Part shown: piece by piece, positions 1 to 13,700 of the stretch
How positions within the stretch are numbered: position 1 is the first letter of the stretch
Layout of the letters: each line of letters starts with the position of its first letter
Source of the DNA: Archivesica marissinica
Taxonomy: Eukaryota; Mollusca; Bivalvia; Venerida; Vesicomyidae
Direction: 5' to 3'
Length of the DNA stretch: 64,000 bases
NCBI GenBank assembly: GCA_014843695.1
Contig: CM026404.1
Location: forward strand, 1,260,261-1,324,260
Made by a program: the position numbers and the translations under genes
The notes under the pieces: generated by a model
Told to the model about the DNA's origin: nothing
Databases searched by the model: none
Seen by the model: only the letters and a program-made list of their open reading frames with translations

Positions 1-1515
1 CCCGCATCTATCATGGAACAGATAGACAGACGAGACAGATCAATGTATTATACCCGCATCTACCATGGAACAGATAGACAGACGAGACAGATCAATGTAT
101 TATACCCGCATCTACCATGGAACAGATAGACAGACGAGACAGATCAATGTATTATACCCACATCTACCATGGAACAGATAGACAGACGAGACAGATCAAT
201 GTATTATACCCGCATCTACCATGGAACAGATAGACAGACGAGACAGATCACTGTATTATACCCACATCTACCATGGAACAGATAGACAGACGAGACAGAT
301 CAATGTATTATACCCGCATCTATCATGGAACAGATAGACAGACGAGACAGATCAATGTATTATACCCACATCTACCATGGAACAGATAGACAGACGAGAC
401 AGATCAATGTATTATACCCGCATCTACCATGGAGCAGATAGACAGACGAGACAGATCAATGTATTATACCCACATCTACCATGGAACAGATAGACAGACG
501 AGACAGATCAATGTATTATACCCACATCTACCATGGAACAGATAGACAGATGAGACAGATCAATGTATTATACCCGCATCTATCATGGAACAGATAGACA
601 GATGAGACAGATCAATGTATTATACCCGCATCTACTATGGAACAGATAGACAGACGAGACAGATCAATGTATTATACCCGCATCTATCATGGAACAGATA
701 GACAGACGAGACAGATCAATGTATTATGCCCGCATCTACCATGGAACAGATAGACAGACGAGACAGATCAATGTATTATACCCGCATCTACCATGGAACA
801 GATAGACAGACGAGACAGATCAATGTATTATACCCGCATCTACCATGGAACAGATAGACAGACGAGACAGATCAATGTATTATACCCGCATCTACCATGG
901 AACAGATAGACAGACGAGACAGATCAATGTATTATACCCACATCTACCATGGAACAGATAGACAGACGAGACAGATCAATGTATTATACCCGCATCTATC
1001 ATGGAACAGATAGACAGACGAGACAGATCAATGTATTATACCCGCATCTACCATGGAACAGATAGACAGACGAGACAGATCAATGTATTATACCCGCATC
1101 TATCATGGAACAGATAGACAGACGAGACAGATCAATGTATTATACCCGCATCTACCATGGAACAGATAGACAGACGAGACAGATCAATGTATTATACCCG
1201 CATCTACCATGGAACAGATAGACAGACGAGACAGATCAATGTATTATACCCACATCTACCATGGAACAGATAGACAGACGAGACAGATCAATGTATTATA
1301 CCCACATCTACCATGGAACAGATAGACAGACGAGACAGATCAATGTATTATACCCGCATCTATCATGGAACAGATAGACAGACGAGACAGATCAATGTAT
1401 TATACCCGCATCTATCATGGAACAGATAGACAGACGAGACAGATCAATGTATTATACCCGAATCTACCATGGAACAGATAGACAGACGAGACAGATCACT
1501 GTATTATACCCGTAT
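1..1515. repeat. 52-bp minisatellite, about 29 units (HLTF intron 7)
   Basis: Head-to-tail 52-bp units containing CATGGAACAGATAGACAGAC and AGATCAATGTATTATACCC. Units differ by single bases (cgcatc/cacatc, taccat/tatcat). The array begins before base 1, so its true length is unknown. It ends about 120 bp before the exon 7 donor. Confidence 0.98.
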
Positions 1516-1637
1516 CTATCAAAGTGGGCAAAAATATAATACCTGTGCATATTCGTGACATGGTTTGTTTTTAAATTTGAATTTTCAAATAATGCAAATT
1601 CCACTAATTAAAAAACACACATTCATATATAGCTAAC

Positions 1638-1789
1638 CTTTGTCTTCTGTGATGCCGACCTATCAAATTTTGATTGCCTGACTAGGCCTTCAACAGGGAC
1701 AGCGAGGGGTCTATTGTCCGTGAAGTTTGTCACAATCAACGTGATCATCTCCAGAGTCTTACCCAGACCCATATCATCGGCAAGTATAC
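1638..1789 (-). CDS. HLTF: HLTF coding exon 7 (Walker A / motif I exon)
   Basis: Acceptor ATACTTACAG|GTATAC, donor ACAAAG|GTTAGC, phase 1 in and 0 out. It encodes GILADDMGLGKT (the ATP-binding P-loop with its catalytic Lys), then LEMITLIVTNFTDNRPLAV and a linker. The acceptor and the first ten exonic bases are the last unit of the 29-bp array at 1783-3345. Confidence 0.95.
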
Positions 1790-4700
1790 CTGTAAGTATA
1801 GGGAAATAGCAAGTATACCTGTAAGTATAGGGAAATAGCAAGCATACCTGTAATTATAGGGAAATAGCAAGTATACCTGTAAGTATAGGGAGATAGCAAG
1901 TACACCTGTAATTATAGGGAAATAGCAAGTATACCTGTAAGCATAGGGAAATAGCAAGTATACCTGTAAGCATAGGGAAATAGCAAGTACACCTGTAATT
2001 ATAGGGAAATAGCAAGTATACCTGTAATTATAGGGAAATAGCAAGTATACCTGTAAGTATAGGGAGATAGCAAGTATACCTGTAAGTATAGGGAAATAGC
2101 AAGTATACCTGTAATTATAGGGAAATAGCAAGTATACCTGTAAGTATAGGGAAATAGCAAGTACACCTGTAAGTATAGGGAAATAGCAAGTATACCTGTA
2201 ATTATAGGGAAATAGCAAGTATACCTGTAAGTATAGGGAGATAGCAAGTATACCTGTAATTATAGGGAAATAGCAAGTATACCTGTACTTATAGGCAAAT
2301 AGCAAGTATACCTGTATGCATAGGCAAATAGCAAGTATACCTGTAAGTATAGGGAAATAGCAAGTATACCTGTAAGTATAGGGAAATAGCAAGTATACCT
2401 GTAATTATAGGGAAATAGCAAGTATACCTGTAATTATAGGGAAATAGCAAGTATACCTGTAATTATAGGGAGATAGCAAGTACACCTGTAATTATAGGGA
2501 AATAGCAAGTATACCTGTAAGTATAGGGAAATAGCAAGTATACCTGTAATTATAGGGAAATAGCAAGTATACCTGTAATTATAGGGAAATAGCAAGTATA
2601 CCTGTAAGTATAGGGAGATAGCAAGTATACCTGTAAGTATAGGGAGATAGCAAGTATACCTGTAAGCATAGGGAAATAGCAAGTATACCTGTAATTATAG
2701 GGAAATAGCAAGTACACCTGTAATTATAGGGAAATAGCAAGTACACCTGTAAGTATAGGGAAATAGCAAGTACACCTGTAATTATAGGGAAATAGCAAGT
2801 ATACCTGTAAGTATAGGGAAATAGCAAGTATACCTGTAATTATAGGGAAATAGCAAGTATACCTGTAATTATAGGGAAATAGCAAGTATACCTGTAATTA
2901 TAGGGAGAAAAGCAAGTATACCTGTAAGTATAGGGAGATAGCAAGTATACCTGTAAGTATAGGGAGATAGCAAGTATACCTGTAAGCATAGGGAAATAGC
3001 AAGTATACCTGTAAGTATAGGGAGATAGCAAGTATACCTGTAATTATAGGGAAATAGCAAGTATACCTGTAATTATAGCAAGTATACCTGTAAGTATAGG
3101 GAGATAGCAAGTATACCTGTAAGTATAGGGAAATAGCAAGTATACCTGTAATTATAGGGAAATAGCAAGTATACCTGTAAGTATAGGGAAATAGCAAGTA
3201 TACCTGTAAGTATAGGGAAATAGCAAGTATACCTGTAATTATAGGGAAATAGCAAGTATACCTTAAGTATAGGAAAATAACAAGTATACCTGTAATTATA
3301 GGGAAATAGCAAGTATACCTGTAATAATAGGGAAATAGCTTTTGTAAAGCCTGTGCAACAACGTTTGTGGAAGGGGGGGTACAAATTAAAATTATGATGG
3401 TGGTTGGGCATTTCTTAGATTAAAATTCAGTGGGTGAGGGTATTACTCAAATTCACATTCTGCGGTTGGGATTGCAATGGAAATTGGTGCTGTTAACATA
3501 TATACATGTGTCCATTAGTCTGGTCACTGGAGGTGAACTGATTAAATGCATAGAGTCAGTACCATGGGAGGTAAGCTGATTAAATGCATAGAATCAGTAC
3601 CATGGGAGGGGAGCTGATTAAATGCATAGAATCAGTACCATGGGAGGGGAGCTGATTAAATGCATATAATCAGTACCATGGGAGGGGAGCTGATTAAATG
3701 CATAGAATCAGTACCATGGGAGGGGAGCTGATTAAATGCATAGAATCAGTACCATGGGAGGGGTGCTGATTAAATGCATAGAATCAGTACCATGGGAGGG
3801 GAGCTGATTAAATGCATAGAATCAGTATCATGGGAGGGGAGCTGATTAAATGCTAGAATCAGTACCATGGGAGGTGAGCTGATTAAATGCATAGAATCAG
3901 TACCATGGGAGGTGAGCTGATTAAATGCATAGAATCAGTACCATGGGAGGGGAGCTGATTAAATGCATAGAATCAGTACCACGGGAGGGGAGCTGATTAA
4001 ATGCATAGAATCAGTACCATGGGAGGGGAGCTGATTAAATGCATAGAATCAGTACCATGGGAGGGGAGCTGATTAAATGCATAGAATCAGTACCATGGGA
4101 GGGGAGCTGATTAAATGCTAGAATCAGTACCATGGGAGGGGAGCTGATTAAATGCATATAATCAGTACCATGGGAGGGGTGCTGATTAAATGCATAGAAT
4201 CAGTACCATGGGAGGGGTGCTGATTAAATGCATAGAATCAGTACCATGGGAGGGGAGCTGATTAAATGCTAGAATCAGTATCATGGGAGGGGTGCTGATT
4301 AAATGCATAGAATCAGTACCATGGGAGGGGAGCTGATTAAATGCTAGAATCAGTATCATGGGAGGGGAGCTGATTAAATGTTAGAATCAGTACCATGGGA
4401 GGGGAGCTGATTAAATGCATAGAATCAGTACCATGGGAGGGGAGCTGATTAAATGCTAGAATCAGTATCATGGGAGGGGAGCTGATTAAATGCTAGAATC
4501 AGTACCATGGGAGGGGAGCTGATTAAATGCTAGAATCAGTATCATGGGAGGGGAGCTGATTAAATGCTAGAATCAGTATCATGGGAGGGGAGCTGATTAA
4601 ATGCATAGAATCAGTACCATGGGAGGGGAGCTGATTAAATGCATAGAATCAGTACCATGGGAGGGGAGCTGATTAAATGCATAGAATCAGTACCATGGGA

Positions 4701-7700
4701 GGGGAGCTGATTAAATGCTAGAATCAGTACCATGGGAGGGGAGCTGATTAAATGCATAGAATCAGTATCATGGGAGGGGAGCTGATTAAATGCTAGAATC
4801 AGTACCATGGGAGGGGAGCTGATTAAATGCATAGAATCAGTACCATGGGAGGGGAGCTGATTAAATGCTAGAATCAGTACCATGGGAGGGGAGCTGATTA
4901 AATGCTAGAATCAGTACCATGGGAGGGGAGCTGATTAAATGCTAGAATCAGTATCATGTTCTCCAAATTATGCTTGTACTCAATGATTACTTCTTCATTC
5001 AATTTTCAAAACTTATTGAACAATTTTTCTCTGAGATGTTAATGTCTTGCAAAAATTCTTCAAGAGATTTTCATGATCTGTAAATAATTCTTCAAGAGAT
5101 TTTCATGATCTGTAAATAATTCTTGATGAGATTTTCATGATCTGTAAATAATTCTTGATGAGATTTAATATCATTTTCATGATCTGCAAATAATTCTTCA
5201 AGAGATTTTCATGATCTGTAAATAATTCTTGATGAGATTTTCATGATCTGCAAATAATTCTTCAAGAGATTTTCATGATCTGTAAATAATTCTTCAAGAG
5301 ATTTTCATGATCTGTAAATAATTCTTCAAGAGATTTTCATGATCTGTAAATAATTCTTCAAGAGATTTTCATGATTTGTAAACAATTCTATATAAGATTT
5401 TCATGATTTGTAAACCATCGTTATGGAGCTACATCTTACATCGTCATGGAGTTACGTCTTACATCGTTATGGAGTTACATCTTACATCGTCATGGAGTTA
5501 CGTCTTACATCGTTATGGAGTTACCTCTTACATCGTTATGGAGCTACGTCTTACATCGTTATGGAGCTACGTCTTACATCGTTATGGAGCTACATCTTAC
5601 ATAGTTATGGAGCTACGTCTTACATAGTTATGGAGCTACGTCTTACATCGTTATGGAGTTACCTCTTACATCGTTATGGAGCTACGTCTTACATCGTTAT
5701 GGAGCTACGTCTTACATAGTTATGGAGCTACGTCTTACATCGTTATGGAGTTACGTCTTACATCGTTATGGAGTTACCTCTTACATCATTATGAGCTACG
5801 TCTTACATCGTTATGGAGCTACGTCTTACATCGTTATGAGCTACCTCTTACATCATTATGGAGCTTCGTCTTACATGGAGTTATGAGCTACGTCTTATAT
5901 AGTTATGGAGCTACGTCTTACATAGTTATGGAGCTACGTCTTACATCGTTATGGAGCTACATCTTACATAGTTATGGAGTTACCTCTTACATCGTTATGG
6001 AGCTACGTCTTACATCGTTATGGAGTTACATCTTACATAGTTATGGAGTTACGTCTTACATAGTTATGGAGTTACATCTTACATAGTTATGGAGTTACCT
6101 CTTACATCGTTATGAGCTACCTCTTACATCGTTATGGAGCTACGTCTTACATCGTTATGGAGTTACGTCTTACATAGTTATGGAGCTACGTCTTACATCG
6201 TTATGGAGCTACATCTTACATAGTTATGGAGCTACGTCTTACATAGTTATGGAGCTACGTCTTACATCGTTATGGAGTTACGTCTTACATAGTTATGGAG
6301 CTACGTCTTACATCGTTATGGAGTTACCTCTTACATCGTTATGGAGTTACCTCTTACATCGTTATGGAGTTACCTCTTACATCGTTATGGAGCTACGTCT
6401 TAACATCGTTATGAGCTACATCTTACATAGTTATGGAGCTACGTCTTACATCGTTATGGAGTTACCTCTTACATCGTTATGGAGCTACGTCTTACATAGT
6501 TATGGAGCTACATCTTACATCGTTATGAGCTACCTATTACATCATTATGGAGCTTCGTCTTACATGGAGTTATGGAGCTACGTCTTACATCGTTATGGAG
6601 CTACGTCTTACATCGTTATGGAGCTACCTCTTACATCGTTATGGAGCTACGTTTTACATCGTTATGAGCTACCTCTTACATCATTATGGAGCTTCGTCTT
6701 ACATCGTTATGGAGCTACGTCTTACATAGTTATGGAGCTACATCTTACATCGTTATGGAGCTACATCTTACATCGTTATGAGCTACCTCTTACATCATTA
6801 TGGAGCTTCGTCTTACATGGAGTTATGGAGCTACGTCTTACATCGTTATGGAGTTACCTCTTACATTGTTATGAGCTACATCTTACATAGTTATGGAGCT
6901 ACGTCTTACATCGTTATGGAGCTACGTCTTACATAGTTATGGAGCTTCGTCTTACATGGAGTTATGGAGCTACGTCTTACATCGTTATGGAGCTACGTCT
7001 TACATCGTTATGGAGCTACGTCTTACATCGTTATGGAGCTACCTCTTACATCGTTATGGAGCTACGTTTTACATCGTTATGAGCTACCTCTTACATCATT
7101 ATGGAGCTTCGTCTTACATCGTTATGGAGCTACGTCTTACATAGTTATGGATAGGGGTGACTATTGGGGTCAATTTTACTATTGCGATAGTATTGCGATA
7201 GTTAAAATACTATTGCAATAGTATTGCGATAGTATTGCGATAGTTGTAGGACTATTGCAATAGTATTGTGTAAATACATATTAATTAAAAAAATATTCTG
7301 TTTCGCATGGAATACACAAGTTTTGTGTATTTATTTATTAGCATGCAATTTTTTCTTTAATATCATGACATCGAACACACTGCACTAATTTACTTGTCCG
7401 TAGTGAAAAGTTGAAAACCCACTTGCCCGTATATCCGAACTTTATATGTTTAAATAATATAAACCAACCTTATTTAAAAATCGATACACAGTCCCGCTAA
7501 GTTACATGATTGTTTACCTGTCGTCTTCAATAATAAGGCTGCGTCACGTATCCGTTCCCGTATATCGATTTAGCGACCGCGTAGTATACTTGTAACTGAC
7601 GCATGCGCTATAGCACTTTAAATTACCCATACCCGGGATTATGGGGGTCACATCGCCTACTTTGCTCACTATTCAGTACCAAAGAAGCCATTTTCGACAG

Positions 7701-10700
7701 TAGTTTTTTTTATTGACAGCTGGCTTGTTTTGAGCGGAAAATACATTACATACCCACCGCATTTTACACAGTTTTTATGTGACGGGCGATAACTCTTGAC
7801 ATTTCCGGTTCTTATTCAGGTTATTGTCGGCTGGAAATGTTGTCCGCCACCGTTGTCGGCTGGCTTGTGTTTATTGCGGAAGTTCCACAGGAAAATAAAC
7901 AAGAACATTTGCCGATGCTTTCTCATTAAAATACGATTTAAATGCCATGGGAACATAAAGTAAATGCACACGCCGGTATTTTTACTTGTCCACGGACAAG
8001 TTACATTCGAAAATCTACTTGCCCGGCGTAACAAATGACCGATTTCGCCATCCCTGGCAACTATCGAAACTATTGCGATAGTACTGCCGCAATAGTCAAT
8101 ACTATCGATGGTCATATTTACCATCGATGGTTGACTATCGTGACGCTGTCTATTGCGATGCATCGATATTTCGATGCATCGTTACACCCCTAGTTATGGA
8201 GCTACATCTTACATCGTTATGGAGCTACATCTTACATCGTTATGAGCTACCTCTTACATCATTATGGAGCTTCGTCTTACATGGAGTTATGAGCTACGTC
8301 TTACATCGTTATGGAGCTACCTCTTACATCATTATGGAGCTTCGTCTTACATGGAGTTATGGAGCTACGTCTTACATCGTTATGGAGTTACCTCTTACAT
8401 TGTTATGAGCTACATCTTACATAGTTATGGAGCTACGTCTTACATCGTTATGGAGCTACGTCTTACATAGTTATGGAGCTTCGTCTTACATGGAGTTATG
8501 GAGCTACGTCTTACATCGTTATGGAGCTACGTCTTACATCGTTATGGAGCTACGTCTTACATCGTTATGGAGCTACCTCTTACATCGTTATGGAGCTACG
8601 TTTTACATCGTTATGAGCTACATCTTACATAGTTATGGAGCTACGTCTTACATCGTTATGGAGCTACGTCTTACATAGTTATGGAGCTACGTCTTACATC
8701 GTTATGGAGCTACCTCTTACATCATTATGGAGCTTCGTCTTACATGGAGTTATGGAGCTACGTCTTACATCGTTATGGAGCTACGTCTTACATCGTTATG
8801 AAGCTACGTCTTACATCGTTATGGAGCTACGTCTTACATCATTATGGAGCTACGTTTTACATCGTTATGAGCTACATCTTACATAGTTATGGAGCTACGT
8901 TTTACATCGTTATGAGCTACATCTTACATAGTTATGGAGCTACGTCTTACATCATTATGGAGCTTCGTCTTACATGGAGTTATACGTACCACCTCTCACA
9001 CTCTCTGGCCTCGAGTTGGACGTGAAATTTAGCACAGTATTGAAATATTTCCCATTTTTCTCCTGCCAGAACGGGGGTAAAGTGGAACTATTTTCACACT
9101 TGATCATCCAGTTAAGAGCTTGTTTCTGGTGCGGATACAGAGGGGTATCTATTGCCTGTGTAATCAAATGGAACAAAACACATTCTAATTTTTTATCAAC
9201 ACTTGTAACAATATCATCGGTATAACAAGAGGCGTATAACAGCGAGCTTCCTAATTACCTCGGGAAACACTGAGGTTATCTCATGCTCCGGTCCACCTCC
9301 GGGGTCGAGTGGTTACAGTCGCCGACTTGTATACCACTGTAACCTATCATCACTGATGGTCACGGGTTCGAGCCCCGCTCAGGCCGTGTCTCATTTATAT
9401 GAAAAAGTTGGCAGTTTCTTACGGAGGTTGGTGCGCCTAAGTACTGTTTAACCGCTGGAGCCTTCCCAGGAAAGGTGTTGTTAGGTAAACTGCCCGCCGG
9501 TGATATAGCCCAAAATGGTGCTGATGCAGGCGTAAAACCCGAAATATAACATAAAATATAACTCATGCTCCGATATACTGTGACCATTATTGGAAGCTTA
9601 CCCAGATAGGTAACACTCCCAGCCTATGATTAGCTTAACAGGGCTCATTCTAGAGGGCGAATTGGGCGACTATTTCACCCTAGGGACCCCGACTTTGCCC
9701 CTGCAGGCGTCACTTCTCCCTAAAATAATAAAATTAGTTTTTTACAATTTTCATTGAGAATTTTGTCCAGTAAGATACACTGGCCCATTATAAAGCACTC
9801 CTATTCAAATGTTGTATTGAATGGTCACACTGCATTTTAACCATATTTTGTTGAAATTTATTAAATAACACCATTTTAGGAAGCGATCTCACTTCTCCCA
9901 ACAATTCTGACCTAGAATGAGCCGTGAGCTATTATGCATCAGTCGATTATCTGTCAGCAATCTGTGCGACTACCACAGACATAAGATTTGGTGCCTCTAA
10001 AATAGCAGAGTTTGTAAGATGTAGCTAACATCTGAACATCCTTATATGGACACTCACTAGGTGAACTAGAATACTGTTCCTGAACCTGGGAAATTGTGTT
10101 CAATTACCGGTACTTGATTAAAATGTAGATGTTAAAAAAGTGAATACGCTGTTTCTTCTTCCACGCAGTTTCTTAATTGACCGACATGGTACTATGTTAC
10201 AACCTTTCTATTAATGTTAATCTACGTAACGTATTACATAAACTACAATCCACGCAGTTCCTTAATTGACCGACATGGTACTATGCTACAACCTTTCTAT
10301 TAATGTTAATCTACGTAACGTATTACATAAACTACAATCCACGCAGTTCCTTAATTGACCGACATGGTACTATGCTACAACCTTTCTATTAATGTTAATC
10401 TACGTAACGTATTACACAAACTACAATCCATGCAGTTCCTTAATTGACCGACATGGTACTATGCTACAACCTTTCTATTAATGTTAATCTACGTAACGTA
10501 TTACATAAACTACAATCCACGCAGTTCCTTAATTGACCGACATGGTACTATGCTACAACCTTTCTATTAATGTTAATCTACGTAACGTATTACACAAACT
10601 ACAATCCACGCAGTTCCTTAATTGACCGACATGGTACTATGCTACAACCTTTCTATTAATGTTAATCTACGTAACGTATTACATAAACTACAATCCACGC

Positions 10701-13700
10701 AGTTCCTTAATTGACCGACATGGTACTATGCTACAACCTTTCTATTAATGTTAATCTACGTAACGTATTACATAAAGCACATTTATCTCTATTGTTGAGC
10801 TGGGTTGTCCAGCACCCAAGTGAACCGGTTGCATGGTGAGAAACAGCATTGAACATTGTGGTTTTCTAAGTCATTTACAGGCAACCGAGATGATACATGC
10901 CGATCTCATAGTCTCCCATTATCATCCTACACGGCTATGGGCGTAGTCCCAATATTCGTGTGCCCCGCATCTCCGTAATTTCTGAGAAGAGATTTGAAAT
11001 GTTGGCACTCATTTGTCCTAGTTTTAAGAAAAAGTGACCTAATTTCAGCTCTTGAAAGAGGACCACCCAATGATCAGTGCTGTGAAGTTTCATGATGATT
11101 GGACAAGTGGTTCACGAGATGTCATTGGAAGCAAACACTGGACGACATGCACCATGTTCTCAAGTGGGGTAAAACTCCCCCCTACCTGAATATATTGTAC
11201 TGTAGAATACCAGCTTAACCCACATAGACTGGTACACAACACCAGGTAACCCACATGGACTGGTACACAACACCAGGTAACCCACATGGACTGGTACACC
11301 AGGTAACCCACATGGACTGGTGCACCAGGTAACCCACATGGACTGGTGCACCAGGTAACCCACATGGACTGGTACACCAGGTAACCCACATGGACTGGTA
11401 CACCAGGTAACCCACATGGACTGGTACACCAGGTAACCCACATGGACTGGTACACCAGGTAACCCACATGGACTGGTACACCAGGTAACCCACATGGACT
11501 GGTACACCAGGTAACCCACATGGACTGGTACACCAGGTAACCCACATGGACTGGTGCACCAGGTAACCCACATGGACTGGTACACCAGGTAACCCACATG
11601 GACTGGTACACCAGGTAACCCACATGGACTGGTACACCAGGTAACCCACATGGACTGGTACACCAGGTAACCCACATGGACTGGTACACCAGGTAACCCA
11701 CATGGACTGGTACACCAGGTAACCCACATGGACTGGTACACCAGGTAACCCACATGGACTGGTACACCAGGTAACCCACATGGACTGGTGCACCAGGTAA
11801 CCCACATGGACTGGTGCACCAGGTAACCCACATGGACTGGTGTACCCATTCAACACCAGGTAACCCACATGGACTGGTGTACCCATTCAACACCAGGTAA
11901 CCCACATGGACTGGTACACCAGGTAACTGACATGGACTGGTACACCAGGTAACTGACATGGACTGGTGTACCCATTCAACACCAGGTAACTCACATGGAC
12001 TGGTGTACCCATTCAACACCAAGTAACTCACATGGACTGGTGTACCCATTCAACACCAGGTAACTGACATGGACTGGTGTACCCATTCAACACCAGGTAA
12101 CTGACATGGACTGGTGTACCCATTCAACACCAGGTAACTGACATGGACTGGTGTACCCATTCAACACCAAGTAACTGACATGGACTGGTGTACCCATTCA
12201 ACACCAGGTAACTGACATGGACTGGTGTACCCATTCAACACCAGGTAACTGACATGGACTGGTGTACCCATTCAACACCAGGTAACTGACATGGACTGGT
12301 GTACCCATTCAACACCAGGTAACTGACATGGACTGGTGTACCCATTCAACACCAGGTAACTGACATGGACTGGTGCATTCAACACCAAGTAACTGACATG
12401 GACTGGTGCATTCAACACCAGGTAACTGACATGGACTGGTACATTCAACACCAGGTAACTGACATGGACTGGTACATTCAACACCAGGTAACTGACATGG
12501 ACTGGTACATTCAACACCAGGTAACTGACATGGACTGGTACATTCAACACCAGGTAACTGACATGGACTGGTACATTCAACACCAGGTAACTGACATGGA
12601 CTGGTACATTCAACACCAGGTAACTGACATGGACTGGTGCATTCAACACCAGGTAACTGACATGGACTGGTACATTCAACACCAGGTAACTGACATGGAC
12701 TGGTACATTCAACACCAGGTAACTGACATGGACTGGTACATTCAACACCAGGTAACTGACATGGACTGGTACATTCAACACCAGGTAACTGACATGGACT
12801 GGTACATTCAACACCAGGTAACTGACATGGACTGGTGCATTCAACACCAGGTAACTGACATGGACTGGTGCATTCAACACCAGGTAACTGACATGGACTG
12901 GTACATTCAACACCAGGTAACTGACATGGACTGGTACATTCAACACCAGGTAACTGACATGGACTGGTCCATTCAACACCAGGTAACTGACATGGACTGG
13001 TACATTCAACACCAGGTAACTGACATGGACTGGTACATTCAACACCAGGTAACTGACATGGACTGGTACATTCAACACCAGGTAACTGACATGGACTGGT
13101 ACATTCAACACCAGGTAACTGACATGGACTGGTGCATGATATTTAACCCATTCAACACCAGGTAACTGACATGGACTGGTGCATGATATTTAACCCATTC
13201 AACACCAGGTAACTGACATGGACTGGTGCATGATATTTAACCCATTCAACACCAGGTAACTGACATGGACTGGTGCATGATATTTAACCCATTCAATACC
13301 AAGTAACTGACATGGACTGGTGCATGATATTTAACCCATTCAATACCAAGTAACTGACATGGACTGGTGCATGATATTTAACCCATTCTTGGACTAGTGG
13401 CCCAGGATATGTTGTAGAAGCATAATGTTGAGGACAGACACAGGGCAGAGTCGTTACGATTGTGCCCTTAGGCAAGGCATTTAAATTCCACGTTGCCTCT
13501 TCTCTCTCCCTCTCTCCCTCGTAGAGATGAATTCCATCAGGAATGAGGTCTCGAGAGTGATTAATATAAATTGAAATAACTTGTTTCGCAATCGAGCTAA
13601 AATAAATTTGTATAAACTAACGACACAATGCGATTATAAAGCTTCTGCTCAGGTGAGGTAAACATGATGAAACAAGCTGTGAAGTATGCAGCCGATGGCG

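Noticed and set aside
1745..2392. 215-codon minus-strand frame in the 29-bp array
   Set aside because: It passes through the HLTF acceptor out of frame with the P-loop exon. Explained by the array.
7816..8163. 115-codon minus-strand ORF inside the hAT element
   Set aside because: No transposase motif, and it extends across the palindromic sub-terminal repeats. Probably chance.
12272..13165. Repeat proteins with an 11-residue repeat on both strands (279 and 266 codons)
   Set aside because: Product of a 33-bp unit. Both strands are open in the same place and it is inside HLTF intron 5.
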